Assembly (NCBI GenBank): GCA_016463385.1
Contig: JAEMRL010000109.1
Coordinates: 1-7,289 of the forward strand
DNA: 7,289 nucleotides
Direction: 5' to 3'
Source: Thermoleophilia bacterium
Lineage (GTDB): Bacteria > Actinomycetota > Thermoleophilia > Miltoncostaeales > Miltoncostaeaceae
A program made the position numbers and the translations under genes. This document shows positions 1 to 5,831 of the stretch, one piece after another. Each line of letters opens with the position of its first letter. Position 1 is the first letter of the stretch. Under the pieces are notes generated by a model that searched no databases, had not been told where the DNA came from, and worked only from the letters and a program-made list of their open reading frames with translations.

Positions 1-154
1 GCATCGGCGTGGGGGTTGCGGCGGGCGTGCGGGGCTCGCGCTCGCGCTCGCGCGCGGGCGTCAGGCTCGGGGAGCTGTCGCCGCGATTGCGCCGGGCGCG
101 CACGAGGTACGCAGCCAGCAGCAGGATGAGGCCGATGAAGAGGTAGGTGGTCAC
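1..154 (-). CDS. Partial small membrane-anchored protein, N-terminal 51 codons
   Basis: The minus strand reads open from a GTG at 154 to the window edge, so the C-terminus is missing. The product starts MTTYLFIGLILLLAAYLV, a clear hydrophobic helix at about residues 4-18. A basic patch (RARRNR) follows, then a Ser/Pro/Thr-rich tail with a short Arg-Glu repeat written by CTCGCG repeats near positions 35-52. The basic patch after the helix suggests a single-pass anchor with its C-terminal part in the cytoplasm. A GAGGAGG Shine-Dalgarno match lies upstream (about 168-174 on the plus strand), with a spacing near 13 nt that is rather long. An in-frame GTG further upstream would place the SD inside the gene, so 154 is preferred. 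The gene is transcribed divergently from the BTAD regulator. I do not recognise the family. Reality of the gene is moderately supported and its function is unknown. Confidence 0.5.
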   Translation of the reverse strand, partial: MTTYLFIGLILLLAAYLVRARRNRGDSSPSLTPAREREREPRTPAATPTPM

Positions 155-197
155 GCTGTCGGGGGTCCCTCCTCGCAATGACACGTGCCCTGCCGGT

Positions 198-227
198 ATC
201 GGTCGATCGGCGCGTCACTTGACCGAT
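198..227. promoter_or_regulatory. 7-bp inverted repeat in the divergent promoter region
   Basis: ATCGGTC at 198-204 and its exact reverse complement GACCGAT at 221-227 are separated by 16 bp, giving 23 bp between arm starts, about two helical turns. It lies between the divergent membrane-protein gene and the regulator gene. The right arm overlaps TTGACC (219-224), a near match to a -35 hexamer reading towards the regulator. It could be an operator for a dimeric regulator. In DNA this GC-rich a 7-bp dyad can also occur by chance. Confidence 0.3.
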
Positions 228-241
228 GGGCGACACGATGC

Positions 242-270
242 CCGTGAGAGGCCCGTGAGGGCGCCGTGAG
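242..270 (+). promoter_or_regulatory. Triple direct-repeat operator, SARP/BTAD-type
   Basis: The heptamer CCGTGAG occurs three times without mismatch, at 242-248, 253-259 and 264-270, exactly 11 bp apart. Seen as tandem 11-mers, the units are GCCCGTGAGAG, GCCCGTGAGGG and CGCCGTGAGGG. SARP-family activators with an OmpR-like DNA-binding domain are known to bind heptameric direct repeats spaced by one helical turn near the -35 region. The gene starting 50 bp downstream encodes such a protein, so autoregulation is the simplest inference. I see no convincing -10 hexamer at the expected distance downstream. Confidence 0.55.
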
Positions 271-320
271 GGACCACGGCGAGTCTGCCCCCGATCATCC
301 GGACCTGACGGGAGGTAGTC

Positions 321-1316
321 ATGCTCGACCCCCGGTGGCACGCGGACGCGCAGGGCGCGAACGCCACGGCCGTCGCGATCTGCGCGGCCTGCGAGGACCT
401 GCTGGCGCGCGTCGGCGCGCCCTCGGCCGGCGGCGATGCCGAACGCGCGCTCGAGCGCCTGCGCGCGCGGGTGGAGGCGCTGCTCGGCGAGCCGCCCCCC
501 GTCCTGGGCGCCCCGGCGGCCATGCCGCGCCTCGAGGTGCGGTCCCTCGGACCGACCGTCCTCCGCGCGGGGGGGCAGGCGATCGACCCGCCCCGCCGCT
601 CGCGGCTGATCCTCCAGTACCTCGTGGCCCACCGCGCGCGGCCCGTGGCGCGCGAGGTGCTGCTGGACGTCTTCTGGCCCGGGTCCTCGCCCGCCGCCGC
701 GCGCAACAGCCTGAACGTGGCGGTGACGCTGCTGCGGCGCGCGCTGCGCCCGGTGTACGGCGACCACCCGGTCGTCGTCTTCCGCGACGAGGCCTACGCC
801 CTGCACCCGGCGATCGAGGTGTGGGTCGACCGCGAGGAGTTCGAGCTCCTGGTCCGCCGCGGCACCGAGTGCCGCCGCGGAGGCAACCACGCGGAGGCCG
901 TGCGCCTGCTCCGCGCCGCCCGCGACCTCTACTCCGGGCCGCTGTTCGCGGACGAGCCCTACGAGGAGTGGATCGTCGCGATGCGCCGCGCGCTCGAGGC
1001 GGACCACCTCGCGATGCTCACCGACCTCGGCCGGTCACTCGCCGCGCTCGGGGAGATCACCGAGGGCGCGCAGGCTCTGCGACAGGTCCTCGCCGCCGAG
1101 CCCGAGCGCGAGGACGCGCACCGGATGCTGATGGAGCTGCACGCCGCCGAGGGGCGGGGCTACCTCGCCCTGCGCCAGTTCGACGCCTGCCGCGACGCGC
1201 TCCGGCGCAGCTTCGGCATGGAGCCCGGGCCCGAGACCCACGCCGCCCGCGAGCGCATCCTGCGCCGCGCGCACGAGGGCCGCTCCACCCGTAAGGCCCC
1301 GGTAATCGCCGCCTAA
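321..1316 (+). CDS. BTAD-domain (SARP/AfsR-type) transcriptional regulator
   Basis: A 331-aa predicted cytoplasmic DNA-binding regulator. Residues 1-68 form an Ala/Arg-rich extension that resembles no domain I know. Residues about 70-164 match an OmpR-like winged helix, with the SARP pattern R-LILQYL, R-VLLDVFWP, AARNSLNVAVTLLRRAL and the wing FRDEAYALHP. Residues about 168-315 match a bacterial transcriptional activation (BTAD) TPR-like domain, including LYSGPLF, EEW, EPEREDAHRMLMELHAAEG and FGMEPGPET. There is no NB-ARC ATPase or tetratricopeptide extension, so this is a compact SARP-like form. The ATG at 321 has a GGAGG at 311-315 with 5-nt spacing, which fixes the start. Three CCGTGAG repeats lie just upstream and suggest autoregulation. 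SARPs usually activate neighbouring genes, so the protein at 1397 is the obvious candidate target. The family call is firm; ligand and regulon are unknown. Confidence 0.88.
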   Translation: MLDPRWHADAQGANATAVAICAACEDLLARVGAPSAGGDAERALERLRARVEALLGEPPPVLGAPAAMPRLEVRSLGPTVLRAGGQAIDPPRRSRLILQYLVAHRARPVAREVLLDVFWPGSSPAAARNSLNVAVTLLRRALRPVYGDHPVVVFRDEAYALHPAIEVWVDREEFELLVRRGTECRRGGNHAEAVRLLRAARDLYSGPLFADEPYEEWIVAMRRALEADHLAMLTDLGRSLAALGEITEGAQALRQVLAAEPEREDAHRMLMELHAAEGRGYLALRQFDACRDALRRSFGMEPGPETHAARERILRRAHEGRSTRKAPVIAA

Positions 1317-1396
1317 GCGGTGCCTCATAGCCTCACCACATCGCTCACCGCACCCACCCGGGTCGGGGCGATCCACCCACACGAAAGGAACATGTC

Positions 1397-1870
1397 ATGG
1401 CCACGATCCAGCTCCCGATCCCCTCGCCGCTCATCACCTCCGGCGACTTCGTCGCCGAGGTCCAGGACCCCGGCAGCGGCACGCCGACCAACGTCATCCG
1501 CACCGAGGACCCGTGGCGGGTCAGCGCGGAGTGGCGCCTCGAGGGTCCCGTCGTCGCGATCCTGAACGGCCGCTGGCGCCTCCAGGTCGCCCTCGAGTCG
1601 ATCGGCCCCCAGGGCACCGAGATGATCTCGCCGCCCGTGTTCGTCAACTACTCGGCCGGCACCCTCAGCGGCACGTTCCCCAACGAGCGCATGTCGTTCG
1701 CCGCGAACGTCACCTTCGCCGCCGGCGTCCCGACGCTCGGCGGGGCGCCGGACGTCGTGTACCACGCCTCGGCGATGCTGACCTACCTCACGCCGGCCGG
1801 CACGCCCGGTCCGTTCGCCGCGGTCATCGACCTCGGCCTGATCCAGGTGTTCGACTCCCCGAAGCCGTAG
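1397..1870 (+). CDS. Hypothetical beta-rich protein next to BTAD regulator
   Basis: A 157-aa protein that I do not recognise. The ATG at 1397 is preceded by AAAGGA (1384-1389), 7 nt away, a good ribosome binding site, and composition and codon pattern look genuinely coding. The chain alternates hydrophobic and polar stretches with many Gly, Pro, Thr and Val (for example WRVSAEWRLEGPVVAIL, GRWRLQVALESIG, YHASAMLTYLTPAG and AAVIDLGLIQVF), suggesting a beta-sandwich or barrel. It has no cysteine, no signal peptide and no membrane segment, and Lys is nearly absent. It lies 80 bp after the regulator on the same strand, so the two may be co-transcribed or the regulator may control it. The 80-bp gap contains GCGGTG (1317-1322) and CACCGC (1346-1351), a weak 6-bp dyad with a 23-nt loop. 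Function unknown. Confidence 0.75.
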   Translation: MATIQLPIPSPLITSGDFVAEVQDPGSGTPTNVIRTEDPWRVSAEWRLEGPVVAILNGRWRLQVALESIGPQGTEMISPPVFVNYSAGTLSGTFPNERMSFAANVTFAAGVPTLGGAPDVVYHASAMLTYLTPAGTPGPFAAVIDLGLIQVFDSPKP

Positions 1871-1886
1871 CCCCCGCGGCGCGGCG

Positions 1887-1907
1887 GAGGGGTGCCGTCT
1901 ACCCCTC
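1887..1907. terminator. Hairpin between convergent genes, putative bidirectional terminator
   Basis: GAGGGGT (1887-1893) and ACCCCTC (1901-1907) form a perfect 7-bp stem around a 7-nt loop. It lies 16 bp after the plus-strand stop at 1870 and overlaps the stop codon (1899-1901) of the converging minus-strand gene. The position fits a shared terminator. There is no T-tract on either side, as is common in GC-rich actinobacteria, so the call rests on position and stem only. Confidence 0.4.
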
Positions 1908-2123
1908 GCGGCCCCCGTCGATCTGGAGCCAGGGTCCCGCGTGGGCCCCGAGCTCCAGCTCGTCGGGGGTCCAGGCGTGCTCCGACCCGGGCAGGAACCG
2001 GGCGAAGGCCTCGGCCCCCTCGGTGTCGCCCGCGCGTTCCAGCAGCTCCACCACGCGCCGCGTGGCCTCCTGCTCCTGGTCGCTGAGGTGCTTCCCGGCC
2101 CACAGGACGGCGTCGGTGCCCAT
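1899..2123 (-). CDS. Small acidic hypothetical protein, 74 aa
   Basis: A 74-aa soluble protein beginning MGTDAVLWAGKHLSDQEQEA. The ATG is preceded on the minus strand by GGAGGGAGAAAGCC, a strong Shine-Dalgarno placed about 8 nt upstream, which supports a real gene over its plus-strand shadow. The chain has an amphipathic helical first half (residues about 14-44, rich in Glu, Arg and Ala: EATRRVVELLERAGDTEGAEAFARFL) and a shorter, less regular Trp-containing end (SEHAWTPDELELGAHAGPWLQID). It has no cysteine and no membrane segment. It converges on the gene ending at 1870 and diverges from the hydrolase starting at 2263. I do not recognise the family and assign no function. Confidence 0.7.
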   Translation of the reverse strand: MGTDAVLWAGKHLSDQEQEATRRVVELLERAGDTEGAEAFARFLPGSEHAWTPDELELGAHAGPWLQIDGGREG

Positions 2124-2159
2124 CGGCTTTCTCCCTCCGGACGGCGAACGGTGCCGGGG

Positions 2160-2165
2160 ATCCTA
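2160..2165 (-). promoter_or_regulatory. Possible -10 element for the 74-aa hypothetical
   Basis: On the minus strand TAGGAT fits the actinobacterial -10 pattern TANNNT. It lies about 37 bp upstream of the ATG at 2123, leaving a leader of about 30 nt that contains the strong Shine-Dalgarno. It sits in the most AT-rich patch of this intergenic region (TAATAGGAT). No clear -35 hexamer is seen at 17 bp. Confidence 0.3.
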
Positions 2166-2262
2166 TTACGGCCGGTCACCGACGCGATGTACGAGGCCCG
2201 CGCGCGGCGTTTGGCCGCGTGGCGATGGCGGTGGCGAACCGCTCCGCGGTACACCTCACCCC

Positions 2263-3045
2263 ATGAGCAGTCGCGTCGTGGATGACGTCGTCGAGTGTGA
2301 CGACATCGGCACCGGTCATCCGGTGCTGCTGGTGCACGGCGTCGCGTTCGGACCCTCCGCCTTCTCCCGCACCGCCGAGGCCCTCGAGCCGTTCGCGCGG
2401 GTCCTGGTCGTGCACCGGCGCGGCTACGGCCGCAGCGCAGCCCGGCCCGGGGGCGGGCGCCCCGAGGATCACGCCTCCGACCTCCTCGACCTCGTCGACC
2501 GCATGGGGATCGAGAGGGTCAACGGCCTTGGCGTCAGCGGCGGGGCGACCATCCTCGCCGCCTTCGCGATGGCCTATCCCGAACGGTGCGGGGCGATCGT
2601 GCTGCACGAGCCGGCGCTCGGCCCCCTCGCGCCCGGAGTGCACGCCCTCTGCGAGCGGCTCGCGCGCTCGGTGGCGGCGGCGCCCTCGCCGTCCGCCGGC
2701 GCCGACCTGGTCGCCTCGGCCCTCGCCGGCTCCGAGACCTGGGGCTGGCTCGGCACGGCCGGCCGTGCCGAGGCGCGCCGCAGCGCGGCCATGGTGCGCC
2801 AGGAGACCGAGCTGCAGGCGCGCTTCGCGCCGAGCGCGGCCGAGCTCTCGGCGATGCGCGGCACGACCCTCGTCGCGTCGATCGGGTCGCGCAGCGGCGG
2901 TGAGCGCCGCGAGGCCGCAGGCGTGCTGGTGCGGATCGCCGGGGCGGCGACCGTGCTGGTGCCGGGCGCCGGGAACCAGCCGCACCTCGAGAACCCGCTG
3001 GGTCTCGCCACCCTCATCCGATCGCAGGTCGCGGCGCCGGTCTGA
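2263..3045 (+). CDS. Alpha/beta-hydrolase-fold protein with atypical catalytic residues
   Basis: A 260-aa protein with an alpha/beta-hydrolase fold. Residues 21-26 (VLLVHG) are the oxyanion-hole strand and HG turn, HRRGYGRS (about 50-57) is the usual RGxGxS loop, and GVSGG places the nucleophile at Ser92. The C-terminal strand reads VLVPGAGNQPHLENP (231-245). In most relatives this motif is GxGHxPHLExP and the catalytic His follows the glycine; here that residue is Asn238, and only His241 remains. The usual GxxD acid site reads GSRS (208-211). It may use His241 and an acid elsewhere, or may not be a hydrolase. No signal peptide is seen. The ATG at 2263 has no good Shine-Dalgarno; TACACC ends 7 nt before it, so a leaderless message is possible. 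It ends 25 bp before selD, but a functional link is not evident. Substrate unknown. Confidence 0.85.
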   Translation: MSSRVVDDVVECDDIGTGHPVLLVHGVAFGPSAFSRTAEALEPFARVLVVHRRGYGRSAARPGGGRPEDHASDLLDLVDRMGIERVNGLGVSGGATILAAFAMAYPERCGAIVLHEPALGPLAPGVHALCERLARSVAAAPSPSAGADLVASALAGSETWGWLGTAGRAEARRSAAMVRQETELQARFAPSAAELSAMRGTTLVASIGSRSGGERREAAGVLVRIAGAATVLVPGAGNQPHLENPLGLATLIRSQVAAPV

Positions 3046-3058
3046 GGCTGAGGCCCGG

Positions 3059-3064
3059 TACCCT
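3059..3064 (+). promoter_or_regulatory. selD: Possible -10 element for a leaderless selD transcript
   Basis: TACCCT matches TANNNT and ends 6 nt before the GTG at 3071. This is the spacing expected if transcription starts at the first base of the start codon, as in leaderless actinobacterial genes. No Shine-Dalgarno is suitably placed for that GTG, which fits. No convincing -35 hexamer is visible upstream, where the hydrolase gene ends. Confidence 0.4.
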
Positions 3065-3070
3065 GGGGCC

Positions 3071-4141
3071 GTGACCGTGACGGACCCCGCCCCGGCCGGG
3101 CGCCCGCTGACCGCGATGGCCCGGGGCGCCGGCTGCGGGTGCAAGCTCTCGCCGGCGCTGCTCGGGCGGGCGCTCGCGCATCTCCCCGCGCTCCCCGCGG
3201 ACCCCGACATCCTGGTCGGGCACGCGGGCATGGACGACGCGGCCGTGCACCGCATCTCCGAGGACCTGGCGGTGGTCGCGTCGGTCGACTTCTTCACGCC
3301 GATGGTCGACGACCCGGAGACCTTCGGCGCCATCGCGGCGACCAACGCGCTCAGCGACCTCTACGCGATGGGCGCCGAGCCGCTGCTCGCCCTCGCCGTC
3401 GCCTGCTACCCCCGCGACGCCGACCCGGACGTCCTGGGGGCGATCATGCGCGGAGGCGCCGCCGTGGCCGCCGCGCACGGCTGCCCGGTGCTCGGCGGCC
3501 ACACCGTCGACGACCCCGAGCCGAAGTACGGGCTCTCGGTGCTCGGGACGGCGCACCCGGACCGGCTGATGACGAACGCCGCCGGCCGCGCCGGCGACCG
3601 CCTGCTGCTGACCAAGGACCTCGGGGTCGGCATCGCGGTCACCGCGGCCCGCGACGGTGAGGCGGGGGCGCTCCCGGGAGCGATCGCGTCGATGCTCTCG
3701 TCCAACCGCGAGGCGGCCGCGTGCGCGCTCGCGCACGGCGTGCGCTGCGCGACCGACGTCACCGGTTTCGGGCTCCTCGGGCACCTCCACGAGCTCGCCG
3801 CCGCGAGCGGCCTGGCGGCGCGTCTGGACCCGGCGGGCATCGGGGCCCTGCCCGGCGTGCTCGACCTGGCGGCCGCCGGCCACCTGCCGGGGGGCGCGGG
3901 CCGCAACCGCGACCACGTCCTCTCCCGCGGCGTCACGCTCGACCCGGCCCTGCCCGAGGAGTGGATCGCCCTGCTCACCGACCCGCAGACGAGCGGTGGC
4001 CTGCTGCTGGCGGTGGCGCCCGAGCGGTGCGGAGGCCTCGCCATCGCGCTCCGCGAGGCGGGCGCGCACGCGCACCCGGTGGGAGAGCTCGTCGCGGGAC
4101 CCGCGGGGGGGATCGCGGTCGGTGGGCCCCCCTCCGCCTGA
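3071..4141 (+). CDS. selD: Selenophosphate synthetase (selenide, water dikinase) SelD
   Basis: SelD makes monoselenophosphate from selenide and ATP, releasing AMP and phosphate; this is the selenium donor for SelA. The 356-aa length is close to the E. coli enzyme. The catalytic loop GAGCGCK lies at residues 19-25, with Cys22 at the position that is Cys17 in E. coli (Sec in some species; here an ordinary TGC codon) and Lys25 next to it. Further SelD hallmarks are DDAAV (55-59), VDFFTPMVDDP (72-82), TNALSDLYAMG (91-101), GGHTVDDPEP (142-151), TDVTGFGLLGHL (228-239) and DPQTSGGLLLAV (304-315), covering the Mg-ATP-binding residues and both halves of the AIRS-like fold. GTG at 3071 fits a leaderless start after TACCCT; a GTG at 3077 with GGGG at 3065-3068 is an alternative. 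selA begins inside its last 20 nt, so this is the first gene of the operon. Confidence 0.96.
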   Translation: MTVTDPAPAGRPLTAMARGAGCGCKLSPALLGRALAHLPALPADPDILVGHAGMDDAAVHRISEDLAVVASVDFFTPMVDDPETFGAIAATNALSDLYAMGAEPLLALAVACYPRDADPDVLGAIMRGGAAVAAAHGCPVLGGHTVDDPEPKYGLSVLGTAHPDRLMTNAAGRAGDRLLLTKDLGVGIAVTAARDGEAGALPGAIASMLSSNREAAACALAHGVRCATDVTGFGLLGHLHELAAASGLAARLDPAGIGALPGVLDLAAAGHLPGGAGRNRDHVLSRGVTLDPALPEEWIALLTDPQTSGGLLLAVAPERCGGLAIALREAGAHAHPVGELVAGPAGGIAVGGPPSA

Positions 4142-5450
4142 CCCCCGCCGGGGTCTGCCCTCGGTGGACGCGGCGCTGGGCGCGCCCGCCCTCGCGGCGA
4201 TCGTGGGCGCGCACCCCCGCGCGCTCGTCGCCGACGCGGTGCGCGCGGCGATCGCGCGCCGCCGCGCGGCGGGGGAGGCGGCCGAGGGGCTGGCGGAGGA
4301 GGTCGCGGCCGCCCTCGTCCCGTCGCTGCGGCGGGTGATCAACGCGACCGGCGTGGCGCTCAGCACCAACCTCGGCCGGGCCCCGCTCGCCCCCGCCGCG
4401 GTCGCCGCCGCAGTTGCGGCGGCCGGGTACAGCACCCTCGAATGGGACGCCGCCACCGGCGCCCGGGGGAACCGCGCCGATCATCTGGTCGCGCACCTGC
4501 GCGCGCTCACCGGCGCCGAGGACGGGGTCGCGGTCAACACCAACGCCGGGGCCGTGATGCTCGCCCTGGTCGCGCTCTGCTCGCCCGGCGACGCGCTGGT
4601 CTCGCGGGGCCAGCTGGTGGAGATCGGCGGGGGCTTCCGGGTTCCCGACATCCTGGCCGCGTCGGGCAGCCGGCTGGTCGAGGTCGGCACCACCAACCGC
4701 ACCCGCATCGCCGACTACGCGCGCGCGGCCGGTCCGGGCACGCGGGCGATCCTGCGCGTCCACCCCTCCAACTTCCGTCAGCTCGGCTTCACGGAGGAGG
4801 CCGGCCTCGGTGAGATGGCGGCCCTCGCCGCGGAGAGGGGGCTGGCGCTGATCGACGACCTCGGCAGCGGCTCGCTCGCGCCCTGGGGGCCCCACGGCGA
4901 TGAGCCCGACGCCCGCACCAGCGTCGCGGCCGGCGCCTCGCTGGTGTGCTTCAGCGCCGACAAGCTCCTCGGCGGCCCGCAGGCGGGGATCCTCGTCGGA
5001 ACGCGGGAGGCGGTGGCCGCCGTGCGCACCCACCCCCTCATGCGCGCGCTGCGGCTCGACAAGCTGCGCATCGCCGCGCTCGAGGCCACGCTGGCCCTTC
5101 ACCGCGACCCCGCCGCCGCCCGGCGGAGCATCCCGGCCCTGGCCATGCTGGCCGACGACGCGGCCGTGCGCGCCGACCGGGCCCGGGCGCTCGCGGAGGC
5201 CGTGGGCGGCGAGGCCGTCGAGACGGTCGGCCGCGTCGGCGGCGGGGCGCTGCCCCTGGCCGAGTTGCCGAGCGCCGCCGTCGCGCTCGACGCGCCCGGC
5301 GGCCCGGATGCGCTCGCCGCCCGGTTGCGGCGGCTCGACCCCCCGGTCGCCGCGCGCGTGCACCAGGGCCGCGTGCTGCTCGACGTGCTCGCGCTCTCGG
5401 ACTCCGACCGGGCGGAGCTGCCGGCTCTGGTGGCCCGCGCGCGGGGGTGA
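4122..5450 (+). CDS. selA: L-seryl-tRNA(Sec) selenium transferase SelA (intact copy)
   Basis: A PLP enzyme that converts Ser-tRNA(Sec) to Sec-tRNA(Sec) using selenophosphate; in bacteria the family forms a large ring-shaped decamer in the cytoplasm. This copy is 442 aa (E. coli 463). Landmarks are the N-terminal LPSVDAAL, INATGV (73-78), TNLGR (82-86), EIGGGFRVPDI, EVGTTNRT (187-194), HPSNFR..GFT, DDLGSGSL, and SADKLLGGPQAGILVG with PLP-binding Lys281. The chosen GTG at 4122 keeps the conserved LPSVD segment, follows a G-rich stretch (4105-4111) and overlaps the selD end by 20 nt. The next in-frame GTG (4164) would cut into that segment. A small hairpin (4140-4155) lies just inside the gene. 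From codon 188 onward the sequence is repeated 1145 bp downstream. The stop TGA overlaps a selB GTG start as GTGA, so the genes are probably translationally coupled. Confidence 0.95.
   Translation: MGPPPPDPRRGLPSVDAALGAPALAAIVGAHPRALVADAVRAAIARRRAAGEAAEGLAEEVAAALVPSLRRVINATGVALSTNLGRAPLAPAAVAAAVAAAGYSTLEWDAATGARGNRADHLVAHLRALTGAEDGVAVNTNAGAVMLALVALCSPGDALVSRGQLVEIGGGFRVPDILAASGSRLVEVGTTNRTRIADYARAAGPGTRAILRVHPSNFRQLGFTEEAGLGEMAALAAERGLALIDDLGSGSLAPWGPHGDEPDARTSVAAGASLVCFSADKLLGGPQAGILVGTREAVAAVRTHPLMRALRLDKLRIAALEATLALHRDPAAARRSIPALAMLADDAAVRADRARALAEAVGGEAVETVGRVGGGALPLAELPSAAVALDAPGGPDALAARLRRLDPPVAARVHQGRVLLDVLALSDSDRAELPALVARARG
4140..4155 (+). other. Short hairpin at the selD/selA junction
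   Basis: GACCCC (4140-4145) and GGGGTC (4150-4155) form a perfect 6-bp stem with a CGCC tetraloop. The stem begins within the selD stop codon and lies 16 nt after the first base of the selA start. It might influence selA translation or partial termination, but a 6-bp GC-rich stem here may be chance. Confidence 0.25.
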
Positions 5451-5831
5451 GCGGCCCCCCGCTCACCATCGGCACCGCGGGGCACGTCGACCACGGCAAG
5501 ACCGCGCTGGTGCGCGCGCTGACCGGCCGCGACACCGACCGGCTTCCGGCCGAGCGCGCGCGGGGGCTGACGATCGAGCCCGGGTTCGCTCCGTGCGACC
5601 TGCCCTCGGGCCGCCGCGTCTCGCTCGTCGACGTGCCGGGTCACGAGCGCTTCGTGCGTCACATGATCGCCGGCGCCAGTGGCGTCGATGGGTTCCTGCT
5701 CTGCGTGGCCGCCGACGACGGCGTCATGCCCCAGACGCGCGAGCACCTCGACGTGCTCGGCCTGCTCGGCATCTCCCGCGGGGTCGCGGCGGTGACCCGC
5801 GCCGACCTCGCCGACCCGGAGCCCGCGGTCG
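4682..5831 (+). repeat. Tandem direct repeat, copy 1 (unit 1145 bp)
   Basis: The first copy runs from selA codon 188 through the selA stop and the selB start to selB codon 128-129. Comparing it with the second copy I found no difference, third codon positions included. The copies are adjacent and share the 5 bp GGTCG at 5827-5831; the same GGTCG occurs at 4682-4686 and 6972-6976. The left flank diverges at 4681 (A versus C at 5826). No terminal inverted repeats, transposase or flanking target duplication is present, so this is not a mobile element. Confidence 0.95.
5446..5467 (+). other. Nine-bp hairpin over the selA stop and first selB start
   Basis: GGTGAGCGG (5446-5454) and CCGCTCACC (5459-5467) are exact reverse complements around a CCCC tetraloop. 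The GTG start of the SelB-like reading frame (5447-5449) and the selA stop (5448-5450) both lie in the left arm. In mRNA this would hide the start codon until a ribosome finishing selA opens it, which would enforce coupling. The stem also encodes SelB residues 1-7, so coding constraint alone may partly explain it. Confidence 0.45.

Noticed and set aside
155..320. tRNA or tRNA-Sec gene in the divergent intergenic region
   Set aside because: No acceptor, D-arm or T-arm pattern (GTTCRA loop) could be found on either strand; the only dyad is the 7-bp one at 198-227.
266..1294. Long plus-strand frame of 342 codons overlapping the BTAD regulator
   Set aside because: Its translation is almost wholly Arg, Pro, Ala and Gly, a GC-rich shadow. 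The overlapping frame from 321 has a Shine-Dalgarno and clear domains.
1322..1350. CTCA-containing repeats before the 157-aa protein as further SARP heptamers
   Set aside because: CTCA occurs at 1324, 1332 and 1344, so the spacings are 8 and 12 bp rather than 11, and the flanking bases match CTCACGG poorly.
2176..3345. Minus-strand frame of 389 codons opposite the hydrolase and selD
   Set aside because: Low-complexity Arg/Ala/Gly composition and no motifs; both plus-strand genes beneath it have family signatures.
4105..4132. Pairing of the G-run (4105-4110) with the C-run (4127-4132) to hide the selA ribosome binding site
   Set aside because: Homopolymeric G and C runs pair easily in such GC-rich DNA; without comparative support this is not distinguishable from chance.
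4946..5446. N-terminal extension of the chimeric frame upstream of 5447
   Set aside because: This part is the wrong frame of selA and is Arg/Pro/Ala-rich. The SelB homology begins right after the GTG at 5447.
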